Positions 1 through 7,888 of a DNA stretch of 20,792 bases are shown here, piece after piece; position 1 is the stretch's first letter, and every line of letters starts with the position of its first letter. The DNA is from JAFGVL01 sp031553685 (lineage in GTDB: Bacteria > Bacteroidota > Bacteroidia > Bacteroidales > Paludibacteraceae): the NCBI GenBank assembly GCA_031553685.1, contig JAVBLE010000047.1, positions 1-20,792 of the forward strand, written 5' to 3'. The notes under the pieces are model-generated. The model saw only the letters and a program-made list of their open reading frames with translations. It was not told the DNA's origin and did no database searches. The position numbers and the translations under genes are program-made.

Positions 1-1
1 A

Positions 2-103
2 GTACAGCAAAAGATATTGGAAAAGAATGCTCCTATTGCCGCTTGGAAAGAAATTTTAGCCGAGTTTATTATTTTATTTGAGAAAAGATGGTACATTAGC
101 TGA
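2..103 (+). CDS. 3' end of an unidentified gene (partial)
   Basis: An open frame runs in from the left edge and ends at TGA (101-103). The 33 visible residues include a stretch reading AAWKEILAEFIILFEKRW, which has a plausible amphipathic helical composition and is not repeat-like. No family is recognised. It is called a gene because the frame is open from the edge and the composition looks protein-like, but a frame this short could be open by chance. The start lies outside the window. Confidence 0.35.
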   Translation, partial: VQQKILEKNAPIAAWKEILAEFIILFEKRWYIS

Positions 104-140
104 TACTTTCCCCGTTGACACAGTTTAATGAACAGACCCA

Positions 141-308
141 ACTCAGACCCAAGTCTGAGATGCTTAGACTCGTGCCTGAGAAGCTCAGGCTCGTGTCTGA
201 GAAGCTTAGGCACATGCCCGAAATGCTTAGGCACATGCCCGAAATGTTTAGGCATGTGCCTGAGAGACTTAGACTCATGTCTAAATGAATTAGACCCATG
301 TCCGGGCG
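141..308. repeat. 21-bp tandem repeat (minisatellite), eight units
   Basis: Eight head-to-tail units of exactly 21 bp begin at 141, 162, 183, 204, 225, 246, 267 and 288. The fourth and fifth units are identical; the others drift. Each unit is centred on an imperfect inverted repeat such as GGCACATGCC. Because 21 is a multiple of three, both strands stay open and read as 7-residue repeats, but no start context or conserved protein supports translation. Confidence 0.85.
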
Positions 309-483
309 AATATTACAAGGATGAAAGGGTTGGATTTGTGCTCGAAAGTTTCTGTCAGACAGGATTTGTGTTTTGTTGGTAGTTTTTTATTGAAGTGGGC
401 GGGTATTTTATGGAGGGCTGGCATGTCAACCCCCGCGTTGAGCAAATGCGCAAGGGATAACTTTGACTGCGCTTGGTTGCTGA

Positions 484-515
484 GTGGAGAGACAGGGCAT
501 GCCCTGTCTCTCCAC
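484..515. repeat. 32-bp perfect palindrome
   Basis: The sequence is its own reverse complement over 32 bp, centred on GGGCATGCCC, and shares its inner 24 bp with the palindrome at 537-564. It could form a loopless cruciform or hairpin. It looks like one member of a dispersed repeat family. Confidence 0.85.
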
Positions 516-536
516 AGCGAACGAAATAGGAATGTG

Positions 537-564
537 GTAGAGACAGGGCATGCCCTGTCTCTAC
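537..564. repeat. 28-bp perfect palindrome, second copy
   Basis: Perfect self-complementarity over 28 bp around GGGCATGCCC. The core AGAGACAGGGCA and its complement are identical to the copy at 484-515; only the outermost bases differ, and they differ in a compensated way (GTGG/CCAC versus GTAG/CTAC). Confidence 0.85.
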
Positions 565-699
565 TAACCGGATAGGAATGTGTACCAGGAGTATAGCGGA
601 CAGCCTGACCCCGCCGACATTGGTAGAGACGCGATTATTCGCATCAGTATAACCGAAGTGGGCACGCGGCGGAGACGCGCCCTAATGGATATTGGTTAT

Positions 700-3600
700 T
701 TATTTTCTTTTAGGGTCGAATCTCATTTCTTCTTCTTCCTTTTTTCCTTTCATTTCCAACAAGATAGAATAAGCTTGTTCTATCGTTTTTACATTTTTGA
801 TGGAAACCGAGCGGCGTGCGTTTTGTTCTTTCAGTTGGCAGTCGCGGGGGTGAGTGGTCATATAGGTAAGGATATTGCCGAAAGCGTCGGTTTGATAATA
901 GCCGGACTTCAGGTTGGATACTAAATATCCGATCATGCGTTCGTTTTTCAATACCACTTTTTCAAATCCAAGCTGCATTGCCAACCAGCGTAAACGCAGG
1001 GCTATCATAAGCTGCTCAGCTTCTTCGGGCAGCTTGCCAAAGCGGTCTTCGAGGCGTTTTTCAAAAGCTCTCAAATCGGTTTCGTTATCAATATTATCCA
1101 ATTCGCGATAAAGCGTCATCCGTTCGGAAATATTTTCGATATAATCGTTCGGGAATAGAAGCTCCAAATCTGATTCTATCTGGCAATCGAGAACCTCCCC
1201 CCAGCCCCCTCCTAAGGAGGGGGAGTTGGCATTTGCAAACGGTGTATCTATGGCAGAAGGTTTGTCGGTAGTGTCTCCCTCTCCTTTGGAGAGGGTTGGG
1301 GAGAGGTATTCCTCCCTCAATTCGTGCATCGCTTCATTGACGATCTTCATATAGGTTTCGTAACCCAAATCGGCAATAAATCCGCTTTGCTCGGCACCCA
1401 ACATATTGCCCGCACCCCGAATATCCAAATCTTGCATGGCGATATGAAAACCGCTACCCAAGTCGGCAAATGTTTCGATAGCCTGCAAGCGGCGGCGCGC
1501 TTCGGGTGTAAGGGTGCTCATCGGCGGTGCCAACAGATAACAATACGCCTTACGGTTGCTGCGCCCCACACGCCCACGCAATTGGTGCAGGTCGCTCAAC
1601 CCGAACTGATGAGCATTATTTATAATAATAGTATTCGTATTCGGGATGTCGATGCCCGACTCGATAATGGTGGTAGCAATCAGCACATCGTATTCGTAAT
1701 CAATGAAATCGACAATAATTTCTTCGAGCTTTTCGGGGTTCATTTGTCCATGTCCAACGGCAATACGCGCTTCGGGGACGGCTTTTTTTACCATCGCTTC
1801 GAGTTCGTAAATATTTTGTATGCGGTTGTTGATGATAAAAACCTGTCCGTTACGGTTCATCTCGCGCTCTATGGCTTCTTTGATGATTTCTTCGCCAAAG
1901 GGATAAACTTCAGTTTGTATCGGGTAACGGTTGGGCGGCGGTGTGTTGATGATAGACAAATCGCGCGCGCCAAGCAGTGAAAATTGTAGCGTTCGCGGTA
2001 TTGGCGTGGCTGTCATGGTGAGTGTATCTACATTCACTTTCAAGGCTTTGAGCTTTTCTTTGACCGAGACTCCGAATTTTTGTTCTTCGTCAATAATCAA
2101 TAATCCTAAATCTTTGAACTTAACTTCTTTGCCGACCAATTTATGTGTGCCAATAAGAATGTCAATTTTTCCTTCCTGCAAATCGTGCAAAATAGCCTTT
2201 ACATCGGATGTCTTGCGTGCCCGCGAAAGATAATCTACCCGGCAGGGAAAATCTTTCAAGCGTTCCCTGAACGATTTATAGTGCTGCAAAGCCAATACGG
2301 TAGTTGGCACAAGCACTGCCACTTGTTTGCCGTCGGTGGCAGCTTTGAATGCGGCTCGCATAGCAACCTCGGTTTTACCGAAACCAACATCTCCACACAC
2401 AAGCCTGTCCATCGGAAGCAGTTTTTCCATATCTTGCTTCACATCGGCTGTGGCTTTGACCTGGTCGGGCGTATCTTCATAAATGAACGATGCCTCCAAT
2501 TCTTGCTGCAAATAAGTGTCCGGCGAAAAAGCAAACCCTTGCTCGGCTTTGCGGCGGGCATAGAGTTTTATCAAATCGCGGGCAATGTCTTTTACCTTGC
2601 TTTTGGTACGCTCTTTCAGGCGTTCCCACGCACCGGTTCCGAGTTTGTTTATCTTGGGCGGTTCGCCCTCTTTCCCCTTATATTTCGAGATTCGATGGAG
2701 GTTATGAATGCTTACAAAAATAATATCATCATCCTTGTAAACAAGTTTGATAACCTCCTGTTTTTTACCATTAATATCCTGTTTAAACAGTCCGCCAAAA
2801 CGCCCTACACCATGGTCGATATGTGTTACATAATCGCCAATCTGGAATTGATTTAGCTCCTTGAGAGTGAGCAATACTTTGCCGCTACGGGCTTTGTCGG
2901 ATTTGAGCGTATATTTATGGAAGCGGTCGAAAAGCTGATGGTCGGAAAAGAAACAAACCGAAAGGTCGTGATCAATAAAGCCTTCGTGCAGCGTACGCAA
3001 CACGGGCGTGAATGAAATATTCTCGCCTTTATCTTCAAAAATGGCTTGAATACGGTCAGTTTGCTTGGTACTGTCGCTCAGGATATACAGCTTATAACCA
3101 TCTTTCAAAAAGTCCTTGAAGGAACTGACTACCAAATCGAAATTCTTATGATAAAGTGGTTGAACTGCTGTCTGGAAAGCCACCTCAACCCATTCGTCCT
3201 TGCGGGCTTGACCCGCAATCCCATTTCGTTTGGGGGATGCTGAATCAAGTTCAGCATGACGCTTTGTTTTGCGGGCAGAAAATTCTATTTTCTGGTAAGA
3301 TGATATTTGTTCCAAGAAATCGTCGCCGGTAATCAAGCGGTCTTTCAAGTCAGCCTTTTTACCCGATTCATTGGCTGCCACCAACGAATCGTCGTAAAGC
3401 TGATTAATTTTATCCCGCACAAACAAATAATCGTTGAAAACCAGCAACGAATCGTCCGGGATAAAATTGAGGAACGAAACCGTTTCGTCCGTCTTTTTTA
3501 TCGTGTGAATATCCGGCACAATAGCTACTACTTGACGGCTTTCTGTAGAAAGTTGTGTCTCAATGTCAAACAAGCGAATGGTTTCGACTTCATTTCCAAA

Positions 3601-4284
3601 GAAATCGACACGGTATGGCAATTCGTTTGAAAACGAAAAAATATCGATAATGCTACCCCTGTTCGAGAACTGACCTGGCTCGTACACAAAATCGACCCGC
3701 TCGAAACCGGCATTTAAAAGAACTTCGATAACAAACTCCGTATCCACGCTTTCGCCTACGGTAAGGGTCAAAATCTTTTCGCGCAAGGCGGTGCTTGTGA
3801 TTACTTTTTCGGCAACGGCTTCGGGATAACTTATTACTAAAATAGAACGCAGATTACGCGGATGACGCAGATTTTTACGGATAATTTCATCTTTATTTAA
3901 TCTGCGAAAATCCGCGTTATCTGCGTTATCCGCGTTCTGGTTTTGAGCTATTCTATTTAGAACTTCAGTGCGTAAAATCTCGTTAGCCGAATCCACCGAG
4001 CCGTATTTAAAAGCCTTTTTGTATGCCGAAGGGAAAAACAACACTTCATCCTGTCCTAATATCTGCGACAGGTCGTTGTAAAGGTAAGCTGCCGATTCTT
4101 GGTCATCGGCAATGAAAAGAACAGAAGACAAAGCCTTATCATAGATCGCTGCCGAAACTAACGATACAGACGAAGCTATTGCTCCGGTAATGGAAATATT
4201 CCCCGCTCTGTCGGCAAGCAGCTTACTCAATGCTTGTATTTGCGGATGCTTTTTGTAGAGATTATATAGTTCGTAAAGAGTCAA
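700..4284 (-). CDS. mfd: transcription-repair coupling factor Mfd
   Basis: Mfd is a DNA translocase that removes RNA polymerase stalled at lesions and recruits UvrA for nucleotide excision repair. Visible parts in order: UvrB-like N-terminal region; RNA polymerase-interacting domain (about residues 476-575, with the IDHGVGRFGG motif); RecG-like helicase motor with Walker A GFGKTE (about 634), Walker B DEEQ (about 732), TATPIPRT (about 758) and QLRGRVGRS (about 900); and the C-terminal TRCF domain. The 1194 residues exceed the usual 1110-1150 because three palindromic repeats lie in frame, at about residues 115-147, 342-364 and 993-1031. No motor motif is hit, and all three appear to fall in linkers or loops, so the protein is probably functional. 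The start is TTG (4282-4284): no ATG fits between the upstream gene's stop and the conserved N-terminus. It follows the lipid-kinase-like gene by 18 nt. Confidence 0.95.
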   Translation of the reverse strand: MTLYELYNLYKKHPQIQALSKLLADRAGNISITGAIASSVSLVSAAIYDKALSSVLFIADDQESAAYLYNDLSQILGQDEVLFFPSAYKKAFKYGSVDSANEILRTEVLNRIAQNQNADNADNADFRRLNKDEIIRKNLRHPRNLRSILVISYPEAVAEKVITSTALREKILTLTVGESVDTEFVIEVLLNAGFERVDFVYEPGQFSNRGSIIDIFSFSNELPYRVDFFGNEVETIRLFDIETQLSTESRQVVAIVPDIHTIKKTDETVSFLNFIPDDSLLVFNDYLFVRDKINQLYDDSLVAANESGKKADLKDRLITGDDFLEQISSYQKIEFSARKTKRHAELDSASPKRNGIAGQARKDEWVEVAFQTAVQPLYHKNFDLVVSSFKDFLKDGYKLYILSDSTKQTDRIQAIFEDKGENISFTPVLRTLHEGFIDHDLSVCFFSDHQLFDRFHKYTLKSDKARSGKVLLTLKELNQFQIGDYVTHIDHGVGRFGGLFKQDINGKKQEVIKLVYKDDDIIFVSIHNLHRISKYKGKEGEPPKINKLGTGAWERLKERTKSKVKDIARDLIKLYARRKAEQGFAFSPDTYLQQELEASFIYEDTPDQVKATADVKQDMEKLLPMDRLVCGDVGFGKTEVAMRAAFKAATDGKQVAVLVPTTVLALQHYKSFRERLKDFPCRVDYLSRARKTSDVKAILHDLQEGKIDILIGTHKLVGKEVKFKDLGLLIIDEEQKFGVSVKEKLKALKVNVDTLTMTATPIPRTLQFSLLGARDLSIINTPPPNRYPIQTEVYPFGEEIIKEAIEREMNRNGQVFIINNRIQNIYELEAMVKKAVPEARIAVGHGQMNPEKLEEIIVDFIDYEYDVLIATTIIESGIDIPNTNTIIINNAHQFGLSDLHQLRGRVGRSNRKAYCYLLAPPMSTLTPEARRRLQAIETFADLGSGFHIAMQDLDIRGAGNMLGAEQSGFIADLGYETYMKIVNEAMHELREEYLSPTLSKGEGDTTDKPSAIDTPFANANSPSLGGGWGEVLDCQIESDLELLFPNDYIENISERMTLYRELDNIDNETDLRAFEKRLEDRFGKLPEEAEQLMIALRLRWLAMQLGFEKVVLKNERMIGYLVSNLKSGYYQTDAFGNILTYMTTHPRDCQLKEQNARRSVSIKNVKTIEQAYSILLEMKGKKEEEEMRFDPKRK
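1194..1306. repeat. GC-rich palindromic repeat (family A) inside mfd
   Basis: Two C/G-rich hairpins form the ends: CCTCC...AAGGAGGGGGAG on the left and CTCTCCTTTGGAGAG...GGGGAGAGG on the right, and the ends are mutually inverted. Family members also occur at 9770-9886 and 16920-17033. Translated on the minus strand it reads as a Ser/Pro/Gly-rich insert (SPTLSKGEG ... NSPSLGGGWGE) between the motor and the C-terminal domain of Mfd. Confidence 0.85.
3195..3260. repeat. 66-bp double-hairpin repeat (family B) inside mfd
   Basis: Two hairpins sit in tandem: TTGCGGG-CTTGA-CCCGCAA (3200-3218) and ATGCTGAA-TCAAG-TTCAGCAT (3237-3257). The two 5-nt loops are complementary to each other. The same architecture, with the same loops, lies between genes at 8061-8130. 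The 66 bp are 22 codons and encode HAELDSASPKRNGIAGQARK within Mfd without breaking the frame. Confidence 0.88.
3845..3937. repeat. 93-bp palindromic repeat (family C) inside mfd
   Basis: The ends are inverted copies of GAACGCAGATTACGCGGA-like sequence. The 93 bp equal 31 codons, and in Mfd they encode an Asn/Asp/Arg-rich insert beginning NADNADNADF, just before the conserved LVISYPEAV stretch. A related element lies between pheA and the aminotransferase at 9032-9113. Confidence 0.85.
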
Positions 4285-4302
4285 AATAAAGGAAGAATAT
4301 TT

Positions 4303-5301
4303 TTAGTTTTTCGAGTTCAGCAATTTAATAAAGTCCGTTTGTGTAAACTGCGAGAGCGACTTTAATAAATCTGTTCTGCTAATAGGCAATTTTCTCCGGT
4401 AGCCTTTCGGCATAAGCATTTTCACAGCCTTTTCTATAATTTCAACCGTAGCCGGATAGTTCATTGTCAATGACTCTCCATCACAGTGAAACATATCACA
4501 CGACACAGATTTTATCTCAGCTTGTTTAAAAGTAACAATCTCAACATTCGGTATTTTATCAATAAATCCACCCAATAATGCCGCAGCGATCATAGGTGCC
4601 AAAACAGGGGGGAAAGGGTGGATAATAGTACATTGCAAAAATCCGTCTGAAATATCGGCATTTGGTGCTATGTACGCATTATTACCATATTGATTAGCAT
4701 TTGCAAAAGTAACTAAGAAATACTCACCCGTATATTTTTTTCCGTCCAACGAAAATTCTGCTCGAACAGGCTTATAAGTAAGCAATTCCTTTGCTATATT
4801 CTGCACATAGCGCTGAAAACCACGCTCTTTTCCCAAATTGAAAGCTTCGGCAATATGTGCGTCAAACCCAAAACCACAAGTGCAGAAAAAATATTGGTCG
4901 TTCACTTTACCTGCGTCGATTTTTTTTACCTTGCCATTCACCAGATAATCTGCAATCTGCTTTTTCAAATCCGGCACTTTAATGGTCTTTGCTAATCCGT
5001 TGCCCGAGCCTCGCGGTACAATCGCCATCGCCATATTGCTGTAAATCAACGATGATGCAATCTCGTTCACCGTGCCGTCGCCTCCTACGGCTACAAAAGT
5101 GCAATTCTCGTTATCGTAATTCTGCCGCGCCACTTCTGCTGCATGCCCCCGCCTTTGCAACTCGATTGTCCGCACATCAACATTCGAAATCGTCCGCACC
5201 TCGCGGATAATATCCGCACAATACTTCTTATTCCGTCCGTTGCCCGAAATGGGGTTCAGCACAAAACAAAGCTCCGGTTTTATCAATTTCGTTTTTTTCA
5301 T
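4303..5301 (-). CDS. diacylglycerol/sphingosine kinase-family protein (DAGKc domain)
   Basis: A lipid kinase-like protein of 332 residues. The glycine-rich NPISGNG motif (residues 16-22) and the nucleotide-binding GGDGTVNE signature (73-80) define the diacylglycerol kinase catalytic domain family, which phosphorylates lipid alcohols with ATP on the cytoplasmic face of the membrane. The C-terminal half has the expected beta-sandwich character with a CDGE motif. There is no signal peptide or membrane segment, as usual for the soluble YegS/DgkB type. The ATG at 5301 directly precedes the conserved first strand. Its TAA is 18 nt upstream of the mfd TTG, so the two are probably co-transcribed. The exact lipid substrate cannot be told from sequence. 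Confidence 0.88.
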   Translation of the reverse strand: MKKTKLIKPELCFVLNPISGNGRNKKYCADIIREVRTISNVDVRTIELQRRGHAAEVARQNYDNENCTFVAVGGDGTVNEIASSLIYSNMAMAIVPRGSGNGLAKTIKVPDLKKQIADYLVNGKVKKIDAGKVNDQYFFCTCGFGFDAHIAEAFNLGKERGFQRYVQNIAKELLTYKPVRAEFSLDGKKYTGEYFLVTFANANQYGNNAYIAPNADISDGFLQCTIIHPFPPVLAPMIAAALLGGFIDKIPNVEIVTFKQAEIKSVSCDMFHCDGESLTMNYPATVEIIEKAVKMLMPKGYRRKLPISRTDLLKSLSQFTQTDFIKLLNSKN

Positions 5302-5315
5302 CCCAAAAATTTTCG

Positions 5316-5323
5316 CAAAGATA
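5316..5323 (-). promoter_or_regulatory. candidate -7 element upstream of the lipid kinase gene
   Basis: The minus strand reads TATCTTTG, matching the Bacteroidota -7 consensus TAnnTTTG, 14 nt before the ATG. No good TTG is seen at the expected -33 distance, and the leader would be very short. A second TATCTTTG on the same strand at 5510-5517 is an alternative. Confidence 0.4.
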
Positions 5324-5376
5324 CCTCAAAATCCCCAATCATATATTATCCCCCAAACACTAAAATCCAATTTCAA

Positions 5377-5424
5377 TGGTTGCAGTCAGGGTTTCACTCC
5401 AAGTGAATCCCTGACTTGGTTGCA
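5377..5424. repeat. hairpin flanked by 8-bp direct repeats
   Basis: An inverted repeat (5385-5415; arms GTCAGGGTTTCACT and AGTGAATCCCTGAC, one mismatch, 3-nt loop) is bracketed by the direct repeat TGGTTGCA at 5377-5384 and 5417-5424. The direct repeats have the geometry of a target-site duplication around a tiny insertion. Confidence 0.6.
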
Positions 5425-5446
5425 AATTACCAGTATAAGTATAAAA

Positions 5447-5478
5447 ATAAAAAAGTGGAGTAAAGTAAACTCACCCCA
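5447..5478 (-). terminator. possible terminator downstream of cysK
   Basis: On the minus strand a short stem (GTGAGT pairing with ACTCCAC, one bulge) is followed by a T-rich run TTTTTTATTTTT, about 80 nt past the cysK stop. The stem is short, so this is tentative. Confidence 0.4.
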
Positions 5479-5560
5479 CGCGTGATAGATTTTATTACAA
5501 TAATAAATGCAAAGATATTTTTTTGTTTTCCTTTAAAATTTGTCCTATATCAAGGTGTTT

Positions 5561-6508
5561 TTACAATGGATATTCCTCAAAAGCATACAACAAAGTGGAC
5601 AAATAGCGTTCGCCTGTGTCGGGCAAGATAACTACTATATTTTTGCCTGTATTCTCAGGGCGTTTAGCAATTGTCAAAGCAGCATAAGCAGCAGCCCCCG
5701 AAGATATCCCAACCAGCAAACCTTCTGTTTTAGCCAACTCTCGGCTTGTTCGGATGGCATCATCACCCGAAACAGGCAAAACTTCGTCTACAACAGTCGC
5801 GTCATAGTTTTTAGGAACAAATCCGGCGCCAATACCTTGAATTTTGTGAGGAGAAGCAGTTCCCCCCGACAATACCGGCGACTCTAATGGCTCAACAGCA
5901 ATCACTTTCAAACTCGGATTCAATTCCTTTAACCGGCTTCCGGCTCCGGTTATTGTTCCACCTGTACCAACACCGGCAATAAGTATATCAATTTGCCCGT
6001 CGGTATCTTTCCAGATTTCTTCGGCAGTTGTTCGGTAATGTACTTCGGGATTTGAAGCATTGTCAAATTGTTGCAGTATTACCGAACCCTTCATTTCATT
6101 TTTTAATTCTTCGGCTTTGTTTATCGCACCTTTCATCCCCTCTGCTCCGGGTGTTAATACTAGTTCAGCACCCAAAGCCTTCAGCAAATTTCGCCTTTCC
6201 ATACTCATCGTTTCGGGCATGGATAATATCAATTTATACCCTTTCGAGGTACAAACAAAAGCCAACCCGACACCTGTGTTTCCACTTGTAGGCTCAATAA
6301 TCGTTGCGCCGGGTTTCAAAAGCCCTGCAGTTTCGGCATCTTCTATCATCGACAAAGCAATGCGGTCTTTTACACTTCCAAGCGGATTAAAATATTCCAA
6401 CTTACCAATCAAATGACCATCTATTCCGTGTAATTTTTCAAATGCGTTTAACTCTAACAGCGGCGTATTTCCAATAAGGTCTGTTAGCTTTTGTGCTATC
6501 TTTTTCAT
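5561..6508 (-). CDS. cysK: cysteine synthase A (O-acetylserine sulfhydrylase)
   Basis: A PLP enzyme that makes cysteine from O-acetylserine and sulfide in the cytoplasm. The 315 residues match the family length. The PLP lysine lies in GSVKDR (K47), the substrate-binding loop is TSGNTG (74-79), the phosphate-binding glycine loop is GTGGTITG, and the SSGAAA motif lies near the C-terminus. The opening IGNTPLLEL is typical of CysK. The ATG at 6508 is chosen because it places this block at the usual distance from the N-terminus. It lies 17 nt after the capA-like gene on the same strand and probably shares its transcript, although no functional link between the two is obvious. CysM is the only serious alternative; the motif set favours CysK. 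Confidence 0.94.
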   Translation of the reverse strand: MKKIAQKLTDLIGNTPLLELNAFEKLHGIDGHLIGKLEYFNPLGSVKDRIALSMIEDAETAGLLKPGATIIEPTSGNTGVGLAFVCTSKGYKLILSMPETMSMERRNLLKALGAELVLTPGAEGMKGAINKAEELKNEMKGSVILQQFDNASNPEVHYRTTAEEIWKDTDGQIDILIAGVGTGGTITGAGSRLKELNPSLKVIAVEPLESPVLSGGTASPHKIQGIGAGFVPKNYDATVVDEVLPVSGDDAIRTSRELAKTEGLLVGISSGAAAYAALTIAKRPENTGKNIVVILPDTGERYLSTLLYAFEEYPL

Positions 6509-6525
6509 CTTTTAGAAAAATAAAT

Positions 6526-7569
6526 TTATTTCTTTGTGATTTTTCCATCGTCCGAAATACTCAATTTTCCATCCGGAAAATCAAGCTTTGTTAAGCGGGC
6601 AATTTCTTTAGCCACTAAATTATTCTCATCCAATTTCGGACCTGTTTTGTCAAGTTGTAAACAAGATGTTATCTGTCCGTTAATGAACTTGCCTTGTTTA
6701 TCCGTTTCCACTTTTACGATCGGAGCGTAACCGCTGATACCACTTAAGCTGAAATCACCCGCAGTACAGAAATTTCCTAAGCTATATATAATAAAACGAT
6801 CTTTATACAACTCGGTAGCCCGTACCACATGCGGTCCATGCCCGAAAACCACATCAGCACCCGCGTCAATAACAGCATGTGCAAATTCGTACACATTGCC
6901 ACGATTTTCCCCATAAAAAGTTTCCGTTTTCTTAGTTACCCGGTTATGCGCTTTTCCCTCAGCGCCACCATGGAACGAAACAATCACAATATCGCAGGTT
7001 TTATTCAAATCCGAAACAATTCGTTTGGCATTAGCAATGTCTGTAATCGAAATAGTGCCCGAGTTAGGAGCAAATCCGCAAAAGCCATATTTCACCCCAT
7101 TAATTGTAAATGTGGTCGACTCGCAATTGGTTTGTCCCGCAAAATAAATATTATTTTTTTTGAGAACCTTTTGTGTATTGTCCCGTCCTGCTTGCCCAAA
7201 ATCCCCTGCGTGATTATTGGCAATGTTTACCACATCAAAGCCTGCATCCACTAAATAACCAATATACCTGTCCGGCATGCGGAAGAAATAACACCCGCTG
7301 TTACACGCTTTTGCAGTACCGCCACTATCCAGCACAGCGCCTTCCAAATTCCCGAAAGTAACATCAGCATCACGCAAAATGCTTTTAGTATCGCGCAGCA
7401 AATCTTTACCGTCATTCACCGGAAGTTTATCCGTCGAAGGATAATTCGACCCAAGCATAATATCGCCTGTACCAATAATAGAAACTGTTTGCTTATTTTG
7501 AGCAAAACTTGCTGTCGAAATTGCGCAAACGATTGCTGCAACTAAGATTTTTAATTTAAAAGAATACAT
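6526..7569 (-). CDS. CapA-family secreted protein (poly-gamma-glutamate synthesis type, metallophosphatase fold)
   Basis: 347 residues with an N-terminal signal peptide (positive start, hydrophobic core, cleavage near SFAQN at about residue 24). The mature part has the CapA/PGA_cap motifs: GDIMLGSNYP, NLEGAV, NNHAGDFG, a histidine in FHGGAEG, GHGPHVV and YSLGNF. These make up the metal-binding centre of this calcineurin-like phosphoesterase branch. In Bacillus, CapA helps make or anchor poly-gamma-glutamate, but no capB/capC neighbours are seen here, so the true substrate is unknown. The product is probably periplasmic or cell-surface. It is the first gene of the pair with cysK. Confidence 0.88.
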   Translation of the reverse strand: MYSFKLKILVAAIVCAISTASFAQNKQTVSIIGTGDIMLGSNYPSTDKLPVNDGKDLLRDTKSILRDADVTFGNLEGAVLDSGGTAKACNSGCYFFRMPDRYIGYLVDAGFDVVNIANNHAGDFGQAGRDNTQKVLKKNNIYFAGQTNCESTTFTINGVKYGFCGFAPNSGTISITDIANAKRIVSDLNKTCDIVIVSFHGGAEGKAHNRVTKKTETFYGENRGNVYEFAHAVIDAGADVVFGHGPHVVRATELYKDRFIIYSLGNFCTAGDFSLSGISGYAPIVKVETDKQGKFINGQITSCLQLDKTGPKLDENNLVAKEIARLTKLDFPDGKLSISDDGKITKK

Positions 7570-7586
7570 GTTAAATATTTTTTTTG

Positions 7587-7594
7587 CAAAGGTA
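7587..7594 (-). promoter_or_regulatory. candidate -7 element for the capA-like/cysK pair
   Basis: TACCTTTG on the minus strand fits TAnnTTTG, 17 nt upstream of the ATG at 7569. The -33 region is poor (no TTG), so only the -7 element is supported. Confidence 0.45.
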
Positions 7595-7681
7595 ATGAAT
7601 TGGAAGTAAAGTGAGGGAAAATCTTTCTTTTAAAAAGTTTACACAACAAATTATTTGATATATTTTTATTGACAAATAAAG

Positions 7682-7747
7682 AGATTGCTTCGTGCCTCGC
7701 AATGACGATGGATGACCGAAGCGTCATTGCGAGGTACGAAGCAATCT
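7682..7747. repeat. dispersed palindromic repeat with 25-bp arms
   Basis: The left arm (7682-7706, starting AGATTGCTTCGT) and right arm (7723-7747, ending ACGAAGCAATCT) are reverse complements with one mismatch, separated by 16 nt. This sequence type (CATTGCGAGG...GAAGCAATC) is a common intergenic palindrome in many bacteria. It lies between the divergent capA-like gene and the pheA promoter. Confidence 0.85.
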
Positions 7748-7834
7748 TAAAAGTCAATTAGCAGACGACAGAATTTATGTTTGCAAAATATATCATTAAT
7801 TGCTTTTAAATACTTAAAAAGTTCATAAATTCTT

Positions 7835-7864
7835 TTTGTAAATAAAAAATAATCTATACTTTTG
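7835..7864 (+). promoter_or_regulatory. promoter of the aromatic amino acid operon
   Basis: A textbook Bacteroidota housekeeping promoter: TTTG ending at 7838 as the -33 element, an 18-nt spacer, and TACTTTTG (7857-7864) matching TAnnTTTG. Transcription should start near 7870, about 20 nt before the leader peptide ATG at 7889. Confidence 0.75.
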
Positions 7865-7888
7865 TGCTCACAAAAATGTAAGCCAATT

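Larger units (their letters stand above)
309..699. other. gene-free stretch downstream of mfd with dispersed palindromes
   Basis: No convincing coding sequence is seen here. The stretch holds two perfect palindromes (484-515 and 537-564) and a degenerate GC-rich element (about 587-690). That element shares its opening, GGAGTATAGCGGA followed by a CCTGACCCCGCCGACA-like stretch, with a second copy near 16698. No clear T-tailed terminator for mfd is visible on the minus strand. Confidence 0.6.

Noticed and set aside
1194..3937. mfd as a pseudogene because of the inserts
   Set aside because: The frame is continuous, all helicase motifs are intact and the inserts lie outside them.
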